From Eubacterium sp. (GTDB taxonomy: Bacteria > Bacillota_A > Clostridia > Lachnospirales > Lachnospiraceae): a DNA stretch of 19,550 nucleotides. A model generated the notes under the pieces. The model ran no database searches. It saw nothing but the letters and a program-made list of their open reading frames with translations, and was not told the origin of the DNA. How positions within the stretch are numbered: position 1 is the stretch's first letter; every line of letters starts with the position of its first letter. The translations under genes were made by a program, and so were the position numbers. Positions 1 through 5,790 of this stretch are shown here, one piece after another. Location: positions 1 through 19,550 of the forward strand of contig JAMPGN010000058.1 in the NCBI GenBank assembly GCA_023663915.1, given 5' to 3'.

Positions 1-324
1 GTGGAGGCTGGATATATGACGCTTGGGGACTGGATCGATAGTATTATTGATGATGTTAAGGAAGATATGGCGGAAGAAATAAGAAGGGAAGTCACAGAAG
101 AAGTCACAAGGAAAGTGACAGAAGAAGTCACAAAGAAAGTGACAGAAGAGGCCACAAAGAAAGTAAAAGAAGAGGAAATCAGGATTATGATTGAGCTGTG
201 CCAGGAATATCATGATACAAAAGAGAACGCAATCGACAAAATCCGCATGAAATTTCCGGAATATGGCAGACAGGCTGGAGAGCTGGTAGAGAGATATTGG
301 AAGGAGCAGGGTTTGTCAAGCTAA
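1..324 (+). CDS. C-terminal part of an Rpn-family (PD-(D/E)XK) nuclease-type protein, 5' end outside the window or truncated
   Basis: The frame is open from the first base to TAA at 322-324, giving 107 residues. No catalytic PD-(D/E)XK core is present. What remains is a strongly charged, coiled-coil-like stretch (about residues 20-60, rich in E, K, R, V and T) followed by a short helical tail with RIMIELCQEY, a KIRMKFPEYG stretch and ERYWKEQG. This tail layout is typical of the C-termini of Rpn family recombination-promoting nuclease/putative transposase proteins in Lachnospiraceae, where a degenerate charged repeat links the nuclease to a small helical end. The GTG at position 1 and the ATG at 16 are possible starts only if the gene is already truncated. 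More likely the true start lies upstream. The family call rests on my recognition of the tail. Confidence 0.55.
   Translation: MEAGYMTLGDWIDSIIDDVKEDMAEEIRREVTEEVTRKVTEEVTKKVTEEATKKVKEEEIRIMIELCQEYHDTKENAIDKIRMKFPEYGRQAGELVERYWKEQGLSS
91..162 (+). repeat. 24-bp tandem repeat inside the coding sequence (three copies)
   Basis: Three near-identical 24-bp units run at 91-114, 115-138 and 139-162, each encoding an 8-residue unit of the form V-T-E-E-(V/A)-T-(R/K)-K. A decayed fourth unit follows at 163-186. Because the unit is a multiple of three, copy-number change would keep the frame and would only lengthen or shorten the charged helix. Confidence 0.85.
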
Positions 325-336
325 ATGTGTAAGTTT

Positions 337-460
337 TTGATTTTTTATTTGGAGGGGCTTATATGATGAAGCTCCTCTGATGTTATGTAAACTTACTGCT
401 GTTGATTTTTATATGGAGGAGCTTGTACGATGAAGCTCCTCCATATATTATGCAAACTTA
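337..460. repeat. Tandemly duplicated ~58-bp hairpin element
   Basis: Two related units lie at about 337-395 and 402-460. Each starts with a T-rich stretch (ttgattttt), contains a hairpin and ends in g(t/c)aaactta. Hairpin 1 pairs 352-360 with 369-377 and includes one G-T wobble. Hairpin 2 pairs 411-424 with 433-446 as a perfect 14-bp stem. Both have an 8-nt loop ending in gatg. Neither hairpin is followed by a clean T-run on either strand, so they do not look like ordinary intrinsic terminators, though they sit between a plus-strand gene end (324) and a minus-strand gene end (473). In copy 1 an outer arm (329-336) can also pair with 389-396. Confidence 0.8.
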
Positions 461-472
461 AACTTTGCACTT

Positions 473-655
473 TTATTCTTTTATATAGTCAATTTCCGTA
501 AGCTTAACGCCGGACGATGTAAGGATCACTTTCAAAGATAAATAACGTCGTTTCATTTTTTTATATACTTCAGATTCTTTATCGCAAGATTGCATATAAT
601 CCTGAAGTCGCTCAAATTCTTCTACAGAAACTTTTATAACTTCCGGTTCTGTCAT
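473..655 (-). CDS. Small hypothetical protein, 60 residues
   Basis: The protein begins MTEPEVIKVSVEEF and ends LTEIDYIKE. It is soluble, charged and predicted mostly helical, with a basic patch YKKMKRRYLSLK in the middle. I chose ATG 655 because AGGTG (667-663) sits about 7 nt upstream; a GTG at 664 is in frame but overlaps that site. An extended -10 promoter lies upstream at 706-701. It is transcribed against its neighbours, its 3' end faces the duplicated hairpins, and it lies beside restriction-system debris. I recall similar short proteins in Lachnospiraceae accessory DNA but know of no function. Sense-strand composition and a good ribosome site support it being real. Confidence 0.6.
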   Translation of the reverse strand: MTEPEVIKVSVEEFERLQDYMQSCDKESEVYKKMKRRYLSLKVILTSSGVKLTEIDYIKE

Positions 656-700
656 AAATATCACCTGCCTTCATATTGTGGCTTGTTTTGTTACAATAAA

Positions 701-709
701 AGTATATCA
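701..709 (-). promoter_or_regulatory. Extended -10 promoter for the 60-residue gene
   Basis: On the minus strand TGATATACT reads from 709 to 701: a TGN extension plus TATACT (one mismatch from TATAAT). No good -35 box is visible 17 nt upstream, which is common for extended -10 promoters. It lies about 46 nt before the chosen ATG at 655. Apart from this promoter I see nothing convincing between 656 and 906. Confidence 0.5.
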
Positions 710-906
710 CAAGCAAGGTGCAAAGTTTATTCATTTAACAAGGTGCTATGTTCCTTTGAGATTCTTTGTGCTGCCATTTGACTTAAGATAAACCATTGCC
801 ACAAATTCCATAAAATGATACTATTCTAGCATACAGATTGAAAGAGCGAAAGCAGCGTTCATGCGGTACAGAAGCATCTTACAGGGACAATATGGAGAGA
901 AAACAG

Positions 907-1104
907 ATGGAAAAAGTACGGCTAGGAGATGTATGTAAAATTATTTCCGGAAGTACACCGAAAACGAATATCGAGGAATACTGGAATGGAGATATCATTG
1001 GTTATGAGACGCAACTGCTTTTGGATAGTCTGATGCAGAAATTTTTCGAGAGTAGTTTTTGGAGGATATTATCAATCGAGAGAATATATAGCCGTATTCT
1101 ATAA
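907..1104 (+). pseudogene. hsdS: Collapsed remnant of a type I restriction specificity subunit gene (hsdS)
   Basis: From ATG 907 (with GGAGAG about 8 nt upstream) the reading begins MEKVRLGDVCKIISGSTPKT and continues NIEEYWNGDI. That is the canonical opening of an HsdS target-recognition domain, which in intact proteins continues into about 350-400 residues. Here it jumps at about 996-1002 to a short stretch, ETQLLLDSLMQKFFE (ending at 1050), which resembles the extreme C-terminal helix of HsdS proteins. It then runs into unrelated residues until the stop at 1102-1104. The simplest reading is an internal deletion of almost the whole gene that joined its two ends. No hsdM or hsdR is present in the window. 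It cannot function as a specificity subunit. Confidence 0.6.
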
Positions 1105-1123
1105 AGAAGGGGAAGTATTATGA
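1049..1123 (+). pseudogene. Possible tail of a lost DUF3791-like small gene upstream of the DUF3990 gene
   Basis: In a frame different from the hsdS remnant, a reading that ends at TGA 1121-1123 finishes YYQSREYIAVFYKEGEVL, and its stop overlaps the next gene's ATG as ATGA. From memory, small DUF3791-type proteins end with a motif like LHTQSREYIVDDI and are often encoded directly before DUF3990 genes. Only about 20 residues remain, and the frame is closed by a stop at 1031-1033. If real, this is the end of a former partner gene fused to the hsdS debris by deletion. The evidence is a short match from memory, so confidence is low. Confidence 0.3.
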
Positions 1124-1572
1124 AATTATACCATGGCAGTAATGTATGTGTAGAAAAGCCGCAAATTTTAATGAACGGATACTATAAAGATTTTGGATTC
1201 GGTTTTTATTGTACAAATTATGAGCATCAGGCCAAGAGATGGGCGTTGACCAGAAGAAAACAACATATCGTTAATATATATGAATATACGGAAAATAATG
1301 CCTTAACAATATGTCAATTTACTGAAATGTCAGAAGATTGGCTGGAATTTATTGTAGATTGCCGCAGAGGGATGAAACATAATTACGATATTGTAGAAGG
1401 ACCGATGGCGGATGATACTATTTGGGATTATATTGAGGATTATGTGCGGGGTGCGATAACGAAAGAGGCCTTCTGGGTACTGGTTAAATTTAAAAATCCT
1501 ACACATCAGATCGTGTTTTGCACCCCAAAAGCGCTTACAGCATTAAGCTATGAAAGGAGTTACCAAGTATGA
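1120..1572 (+). CDS. DUF3990 protein, ADP-ribosyltransferase-like putative toxin
   Basis: This 150-residue soluble protein opens MKLYHGSNV and continues with DFGFGFYCTNYEHQAKRWA. It also carries the YDIVEGPMADD block (residues 89-99) and the end block HQIVFCTPKAL that mark DUF3990. The layout mirrors the PARP/diphtheria-toxin ADP-ribosyltransferase core: LYHGS resembles the PARP LWHGS strand (His5), GFYCTN resembles the GIYFAD strand (Tyr30), and Gln130 in HQIVF sits where the third catalytic residue (E in PARP1) would be. The start has a strong site, AAGGGGAAG, just upstream. The stop overlaps the next gene's ATG (ATGA at 1569-1572), so the two are probably translationally coupled. Family membership is fairly secure; enzymatic activity and a toxin role are inference. 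Confidence 0.8.
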   Translation: MKLYHGSNVCVEKPQILMNGYYKDFGFGFYCTNYEHQAKRWALTRRKQHIVNIYEYTENNALTICQFTEMSEDWLEFIVDCRRGMKHNYDIVEGPMADDTIWDYIEDYVRGAITKEAFWVLVKFKNPTHQIVFCTPKALTALSYERSYQV

Positions 1573-2039
1573 CGAACATTTTCTTTGAAAACGAAGAGAT
1601 TACAGAGAATGATTTATACTTTCTATGTTATATGATTGAACGTGTAGCAAGAAAACTGCATCAAAGGAATAAATACGTGGTAAACCGGATTTCAAAAAAT
1701 GAGTGGATGCGCCTAATCAGTCTGGCAAATGTGCTGCATTGTGAAAATCCGGAGAAGATTGAGGACGAATGGATTCGGGACTATAAACTGCGGGAAGGTG
1801 ATTTTGATGTTTTTCAGGTGGATTCAGAACTGGTTAAGGCAATTCCTGCGGCGACACAGATTGGTAAGGTTTATATGCGCCTGATTATAGACACTTTACA
1901 ACCGGGAGAGAATTATGTGGATGGTATGATAAAAGTGTATAATCATAAGCTGTGCGAAACGATAGATAATTATAATTGCAGTGCATATTACGAGCCGTCC
2001 TATTTTATTGCGCAGGCGTTTACAAACGGCGGATTTTAA
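1569..2039 (+). CDS. Unknown protein, candidate antitoxin partner of the DUF3990 protein
   Basis: The protein has 156 residues, no signal peptide and no membrane span. The N-terminal half is helical with NDLYFLCYMIERVARKLHQ, the middle has a charged segment EKIEDEWIRDYKLREGDFDV, and a motif PAATQIGKVYMRLI follows before an aromatic-rich C-terminus. ATG 1569 has AAAGGAG at 1553-1559, 9 nt upstream, and overlaps the stop of the DUF3990 gene. The tight coupling and small size suggest a toxin-antitoxin or effector-immunity pair. I recall similar proteins next to DUF3990 genes in clostridia but cannot name the family. The pattern FLCYMIE...VLHCENPEKIEDEWI faintly echoes DUF3791; that is only a guess. 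Confidence 0.6.
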   Translation: MTNIFFENEEITENDLYFLCYMIERVARKLHQRNKYVVNRISKNEWMRLISLANVLHCENPEKIEDEWIRDYKLREGDFDVFQVDSELVKAIPAATQIGKVYMRLIIDTLQPGENYVDGMIKVYNHKLCETIDNYNCSAYYEPSYFIAQAFTNGGF

Positions 2040-2069
2040 AAGACACAATCAGAAAAATTCTCCCACAAT

Positions 2070-2098
2070 TTGCATACTTCCATTTCATGTGATAAAAT
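2070..2098 (+). promoter_or_regulatory. Sigma-70 type promoter of the first glycan transcription unit
   Basis: TTGCAT (2070-2075) and TAAAAT (2093-2098) are separated by exactly 17 bp. It lies 38 bp before the ABC transporter ATG, with a GGAAAGGA ribosome site at 2116-2123. It is the only good promoter between the accessory region and the glycan genes. Confidence 0.65.
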
Positions 2099-2135
2099 GT
2101 AATGATATTTTCTTCGGAAAGGACATACGGACAGT

Positions 2136-3890
2136 ATGATAAAAATATACAAAAAACTGATGGTCCTATTGGACAGGCAGCAAAAGCGGAAGATGGCGCT
2201 GCTTGTTTTTCTCATGCTGATCGGGGCTGTGTTGGAGACGGCGGGCGTGTCCCTGGTCTTGCCAGTCATGACGGTGGTTTTGGAAGAAGACGCGATAGAA
2301 AAGCACGAATATCTGCAGGTGATATGTCGTATCTTTCATTTAGGCAACAGTAACGAACTGACGATATTTGTCATGGTCGGGCTGGTACTTGTGTTTGTTG
2401 TCAAAAATATTTTCCTGTTTATTCAGCAGAAGATACAGCTCAAGTTTGTATACACGAATCAGTTTGCGACTTCCAGAAGAATGATGATTAATTTTATGCA
2501 GCGTCCGTATGAGTATTATCTCAATGCGGACACGGCGGTGATTCAGAGGAATATCACGTCAGATGTCAATAATATGTACGGTCTGATTCTGTCGTTATTG
2601 CAGTTGATTAGCGAGGGGATCGTGTTTGTGTGCCTTGCCGTGGCAAGTCTGATCACCGATGTCTGGATGAGCCTCACAGTGACTGCGCTTTTAGTGGTGG
2701 CGCTTCTGGTGATTAAGTGTATCTTAAAGCCGATCATGCGAAAAGCGGGGGAGGAAAATCAGGAGTTTTACAGCGGTTTATACAAATGGATTGACCAGTC
2801 TGTGATGGGAATCAAGGAGATCAAGATTGCGCGGAAAGAAAATTATTTTATCAACGAATACTCCAAATGCGGCGCAGGGTATGTGGGCGCGGTACAGCGG
2901 TATAATCTGTATAATTCAACGCCCAGGCTGCTGATTGAGACGCTTGCTATCGCGGGCATGATATTATATTTGATGATACAGCTTCTAAACGGCACGGCGG
3001 CGGAGGATATCGTACCGCAGTTAGGGCTTTTGGCAGTTGCCGCCATGCGGCTGATTCCCTGTGCCAACCGGATCAATAACCACATGACTTCGATCTCTTA
3101 TTTTGAACCGTTTTTCATGGGCGTGAGCGACAATTTGCAGGAAGAGATACGGGACGAGAATATTGACTATGGCGAGGAGACCTATCGGAAAAAGAGCGAT
3201 GTGGAGAAACTTGCCATCAAAAAGGAGATTGTGCTCAAGAATATTACTTACAAATATCCAAATACAGATGTGTTAATTTTCGATAATGCGGAAATGACGA
3301 TACCGATCGGCAATGCCGTAGGGATTGTTGGTACGTCCGGCGCGGGCAAAACGACGATCGTCGATATTCTGCTGGGGCTTTTGCAGCTTGAGTCGGGAAG
3401 CATTCTGGCGGACGGAGTGGAAGTGAGGGAACACTACGCTTCTTGGCTGAAAAATATCGGTTATATTCCTCAAACGATTTTTATGATCGATTCTTCTATC
3501 CGTAAGAACGTGGCATTCGGCTATCCGGATGAGGATATCGATGACAAGAAGGTGTGGGAAGCATTAAAGGAGGCACAGCTCGATGAGTTTGTGAAAGGTC
3601 TCCCGGACGGGCTTGATACCGGGATCGGTGAGCGTGGCATTCGTCTGTCGGGCGGGCAGAGACAGCGGATTGGTATTGCAAGGGCACTTTTTGAAGATCC
3701 GGAAGTGTTGGTTTTGGATGAGGCGACCTCGGCGCTTGACAATGAGACGGAAGCGGCGATCATGGATTCGATCAACAGACTGCACGGGCGCAAGACGCTG
3801 ATTATCATCGCGCATAGGTTACAGACGATCGAGAAGTGCGATATGGTATACCGGGTGGTGAACGGAAAGATCGTAGAGGAGGATTTATGA
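2136..3890 (+). CDS. PglK-like ABC transporter (lipid-linked oligosaccharide flippase)
   Basis: This 584-residue half-transporter fuses an N-terminal membrane domain (about six spans within residues 20-320) to an ATPase domain. The ATPase motifs are complete: Walker A GTSGAGKTT (399-407), Q-loop YIPQTIF, signature LSGGQRQR from residue 504, Walker B LVLDEATSALD with D528/E529, and switch histidine H560 in IIAHR. Length, single-chain layout and context match the PglK/WlaB group, which flips undecaprenyl-diphosphate oligosaccharides across the cytoplasmic membrane using ATP. The Q-loop neighbourhood MIDSSIRKNVAFG also fits that group. It is the first gene of its unit; its stop overlaps the GtrA start (ATGA). 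A lipid or peptide exporter is the main alternative, but the surrounding glycan genes argue against it. Confidence 0.8.
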   Translation: MIKIYKKLMVLLDRQQKRKMALLVFLMLIGAVLETAGVSLVLPVMTVVLEEDAIEKHEYLQVICRIFHLGNSNELTIFVMVGLVLVFVVKNIFLFIQQKIQLKFVYTNQFATSRRMMINFMQRPYEYYLNADTAVIQRNITSDVNNMYGLILSLLQLISEGIVFVCLAVASLITDVWMSLTVTALLVVALLVIKCILKPIMRKAGEENQEFYSGLYKWIDQSVMGIKEIKIARKENYFINEYSKCGAGYVGAVQRYNLYNSTPRLLIETLAIAGMILYLMIQLLNGTAAEDIVPQLGLLAVAAMRLIPCANRINNHMTSISYFEPFFMGVSDNLQEEIRDENIDYGEETYRKKSDVEKLAIKKEIVLKNITYKYPNTDVLIFDNAEMTIPIGNAVGIVGTSGAGKTTIVDILLGLLQLESGSILADGVEVREHYASWLKNIGYIPQTIFMIDSSIRKNVAFGYPDEDIDDKKVWEALKEAQLDEFVKGLPDGLDTGIGERGIRLSGGQRQRIGIARALFEDPEVLVLDEATSALDNETEAAIMDSINRLHGRKTLIIIAHRLQTIEKCDMVYRVVNGKIVEEDL

Positions 3891-4315
3891 AGAAATTATG
3901 GAATTTCTGCTGGGGGTTATATAAGCAGTATGAAGAGGGGATTAATTATTTGATCTTCGGGTTTCTGGCTTTTGTGCTGAATTATGTGCTTTACTTTTTG
4001 TTTTCTTCGGTGATGCATGTACATTATATGGCGGCTACGGCGCTCTCGTGGGTGCTGACGGTGGTGTTTGCTTACTGGACGAACCGCACGTTTGTCTTTA
4101 AGAGCAAGAATAAGGATGTACAGTCGCTTGGCAAGGAGTTTGGGTCTTTTATCGGGGCGAGGATCGCTACGGAATTATTGGAATTAGGACTGATGTTTGT
4201 CATGGTGACGGTTGCGGGCATTAACGAATATTTTTCCAAATTTGTCTGTCAGGTTCTTGTAATCGTGGCGAATTATTTTCTTAGTAAGTTGTGGATTTTC
4301 AAGGAAAAGAAATAG
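3887..4315 (+). CDS. GtrA-family membrane protein (polyprenyl-phosphate sugar flippase type)
   Basis: The protein has 142 residues with four predicted membrane spans (about 18-40, 45-64, 86-108 and 114-135). The motif YWTNRTFVF between spans 2 and 3 and the repeated YFLSKLWIF near the end are typical of GtrA proteins. GtrA is thought to move undecaprenyl-phosphate monosaccharides to the outer face for use by a GT-C glycosyltransferase. I chose ATG 3887 because AGAGGAGGA (3875-3883) lies just upstream and the ATG overlaps the ABC stop; the longer in-frame start at 3836 is inside the ABC gene. A GtrB-type partner is encoded later at 11285, so the pair is split within the locus. Confidence 0.85.
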   Translation: MKKLWNFCWGLYKQYEEGINYLIFGFLAFVLNYVLYFLFSSVMHVHYMAATALSWVLTVVFAYWTNRTFVFKSKNKDVQSLGKEFGSFIGARIATELLELGLMFVMVTVAGINEYFSKFVCQVLVIVANYFLSKLWIFKEKK

Positions 4316-4326
4316 AGGGTTATCCT

Positions 4327-5409
4327 ATGCAGTCAAAAAGACAGGCGAACTTTGAGTTGTTGCGCATTGTGGCAATGCTGATGATTATCGTGCTTCATTA
4401 TCTGAATAAAAGTAATCTGTTATTGTTGTATACACAGGAGCATATGGCGGTGAATTATGTCATGCATTTGATCATAGCGTTCTGTATTGTCGCGGTGAAC
4501 TGCTATGTTCTTTTGAGTGGGTATTTTTTGGTGGAGTCTGCATGGAAGCCGGGGCGGGTGGTGTCTCTGGTGGCGCAGATTCTTTTTTATTCTTTGCTCA
4601 TACCGGTCGTATTGATCTGTGCTGGCGTGGTTTCGGCGGGGGATCTGACGGTTTATGACTGGCTGGGTTTCGTGTTGCCGATTGAGACGGAACATTATTG
4701 GTTTGCCACCGCGTATCTGATTATGTATGTGTTTGCGCCGCTTGTGGCGGCGGGGGCAAAGGCAGTGGAAAAGAAGACTTTGCAGATTGTGATCGGCATC
4801 TTGCTTCTCTTTTTCTCCGTGGGGAAATCGCTTGTGCCTGCGACTTTCGCGACGGATCATTACGGGTATGATTACGGCTGGTTTCTGTGCCTGTTTCTGA
4901 TCGCGGCGTACATACGTCTGCACGGATGCCCGAAATTAGAAAAGAGGAAAAATGCGTGGATACTCTATATTGGCATGAGCCTTGGTATTTTCCTGCTGGC
5001 GGAAGTGTCCGGCATTCTGGCGGAAGTGTTGCACCCTTTTGCCTACTATATGGATATGCCGACGACTTACAACCATATCTTGTGTCTGCTTGCCTCGATT
5101 GGGTTGTTTATGGCGTTTAAGGATATGAAGTCGTGGGAAGGAAAGGCGGCGGATTTGTTTCGGCGGCTTGCACCGTATACGTTTGGCGTGTATCTTTTGC
5201 ATGAGCATGTGTTGATACGTAACCAGTGGATCAAATGGCTGCGGGTAGACGAGGTGTGGGGGAGCTGGATGTTCATTCCGCACATGATTGTCTGCGTGCT
5301 GATCGTTTATGCGGCGGGAACGGTGGTGGATTATGGGCGTGCGCTGATCTTTCGTGGCGTGGGAAGGATGATAGCGCAACATAAAAAAAGACGCGGTGGA
5401 GATGGCTGA
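4327..5409 (+). CDS. Membrane O-acyltransferase (acyltransferase 3 family)
   Basis: The protein has 360 residues and about ten membrane spans. It opens MQSKRQANFELLRIVAML, then IIVLHYLN with His24: the R-x-x-x-x-E-L-L-R...H pattern of the acyltransferase 3 family (OafA/WecH-like). The family moves acetyl or other acyl groups from cytoplasmic donors to sugars. YWFATAYLIMYVFAPLV in the middle is the usual second conserved block. ATG 4327 follows AGAGGG (4315-4320); an in-frame ATG at 4291 overlaps the GtrA gene and lacks a site. It ends with basic residues (KKRRGGDG). It probably decorates the glycan made by this locus. The acyl group and target sugar cannot be read from sequence. Confidence 0.85.
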   Translation: MQSKRQANFELLRIVAMLMIIVLHYLNKSNLLLLYTQEHMAVNYVMHLIIAFCIVAVNCYVLLSGYFLVESAWKPGRVVSLVAQILFYSLLIPVVLICAGVVSAGDLTVYDWLGFVLPIETEHYWFATAYLIMYVFAPLVAAGAKAVEKKTLQIVIGILLLFFSVGKSLVPATFATDHYGYDYGWFLCLFLIAAYIRLHGCPKLEKRKNAWILYIGMSLGIFLLAEVSGILAEVLHPFAYYMDMPTTYNHILCLLASIGLFMAFKDMKSWEGKAADLFRRLAPYTFGVYLLHEHVLIRNQWIKWLRVDEVWGSWMFIPHMIVCVLIVYAAGTVVDYGRALIFRGVGRMIAQHKKRRGGDG

Positions 5410-5489
5410 GATGAGATATAGAAAGAGAGCATAGGGGCTGTAATGTTCATTTGATAAAAACTGAAGTGAAAAATTTTTTAATGGAAATA

Positions 5490-5518
5490 TTGCGATCGAA
5501 ATATGCATATGCTATAAT
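5490..5518 (+). promoter_or_regulatory. Strong promoter of the antitoxin-like small RNA
   Basis: TTGCGA (5490-5495), 17-bp spacer, TATAAT (5513-5518), with a TGC extension directly before the -10. It faces no plausible start codon; the downstream sequence runs into a strong terminator about 90 nt later, so it most likely makes a short noncoding RNA beginning near 5523-5527. Confidence 0.75.
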
Positions 5519-5528
5519 GCCGATAGGC

Positions 5529-5552
5529 AAAAAGTGATAGCAAGTCCATATG
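5529..5552 (+). repeat. Direct repeat copy A (in the small RNA)
   Basis: It shares aaaaagtgatagcaa, then one differing position (g versus tt), then tccatatg, with the copy at 5713-5738. Both are in the same orientation, so the RNA copy is antisense to the peptide mRNA made from the other copy. Confidence 0.9.
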
Positions 5553-5562
5553 GACAGAGAAC

Positions 5563-5613
5563 GAAGCCTCGGATCGTAGTAGCGTACAGTCCGAGGCTTC
5601 TTCTTTTCTTTTT
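5563..5613 (+). terminator. Intrinsic terminator, possibly bidirectional
   Basis: A perfect 11-bp stem (5563-5573 with 5590-5600), a 16-nt loop, then ttcttttcttttt on the plus strand. On the minus strand the hairpin is followed by a weaker gttctctgt, so it may also end the convergent peptide mRNA. It should also stop read-through from the upstream ABC-GtrA-acyltransferase unit. Confidence 0.85.
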
Positions 5614-5636
5614 ACGGTGGCAAAGCACCCACCAGG

Positions 5637-5735
5637 CTATTTGTTGTCCTTATCATTCCCGTCAAGCCATTTGCAAACGAGGTGGCAAACCACGCCTGCC
5701 GCGACAGTAACTAAAAAAGTGATAGCAATTTCCAT
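5637..5735 (-). CDS. Fst-like small membrane peptide, putative type I toxin, 32 residues
   Basis: The minus strand encodes 32 residues starting MEIAITFLVTVAAGVV, with one hydrophobic span (about 3-20), and ending CKWLDGNDKDNK, a charged tail. The ribosome site is exceptionally strong (GGGAGGAGGTG, then 5 nt to ATG). Size, single span, the (K/R)WLD motif at the membrane edge and the charged tail resemble the Fst/Ldr family of membrane-acting type I toxins. A hairpin of ggtgg with ccacc (5616-5620 with 5629-5633) follows the stop, before the shared terminator. It is transcribed against every glycan gene and converges with the small RNA. I recall similar very short peptides scattered in clostridial genomes, usually missed by gene callers. 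Family assignment is by pattern; toxicity is inferred. Confidence 0.7.
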   Translation of the reverse strand: MEIAITFLVTVAAGVVCHLVCKWLDGNDKDNK

Positions 5736-5738
5736 ATG
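5713..5738 (+). repeat. Direct repeat copy B (over the peptide start codon)
   Basis: This is the plus-strand complement of the peptide gene's ATG and first codons. It matches the copy at 5529-5552 at all but one or two positions. Confidence 0.9.
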
Positions 5739-5781
5739 AACACCTCCTCCCGTTGCCAGGTATCGGTGGGACAACAAAAAT

Positions 5782-5790
5782 AGTATAGCA
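5782..5790 (-). promoter_or_regulatory. Extended -10 promoter of the toxin-like peptide gene
   Basis: On the minus strand TGCTATACT reads from 5790 to 5782, giving a transcript start near 5775 and a leader of about 40 nt. No clear -35 is seen. The 11-bp sequence catatgctata occurs here (minus strand, 5794-5784) and in the small-RNA promoter (plus strand, 5506-5516). Confidence 0.6.

Larger units (their letters stand above)
5523..5613 (+). ncRNA. Candidate RNAII-like antitoxin RNA, about 90 nt
   Basis: The predicted RNA runs from just after the promoter to the T-run after the hairpin. Near its 5' end (5529-5552) it repeats the plus-strand sequence found at 5714-5738, which is the complement of the peptide gene's translation start. 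The RNA could therefore pair with the peptide mRNA over AUG and the first codons, and again through the shared convergent region around the terminator. The palindrome gtccatatggac (5544-5555) could fold into a small 5' stem-loop that presents the AUAU of the start region for a first kissing contact. This matches the direct-repeat design of par RNAII. Ends are estimated from promoter and terminator positions; no transcript data are available. Confidence 0.6.

Noticed and set aside
337..460. Duplicated hairpins as tandem intrinsic terminators
   Set aside because: No T-run follows either hairpin on the plus strand or the minus strand. The T-rich stretches lie before the stems instead.
590..781. 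Plus-strand frame of 63 residues
   Set aside because: It is rich in Phe, Tyr and Cys, overlaps the better-supported minus-strand small gene and its promoter, and has no ribosome site.
819..938. Alternative frame reading IERAKAAFMRYRSILQGQ upstream of the hsdS remnant
   Set aside because: It might be the end of an upstream gene such as hsdM, but it is closed by stops just before 819 and I cannot match it to a family, so I do not call it.
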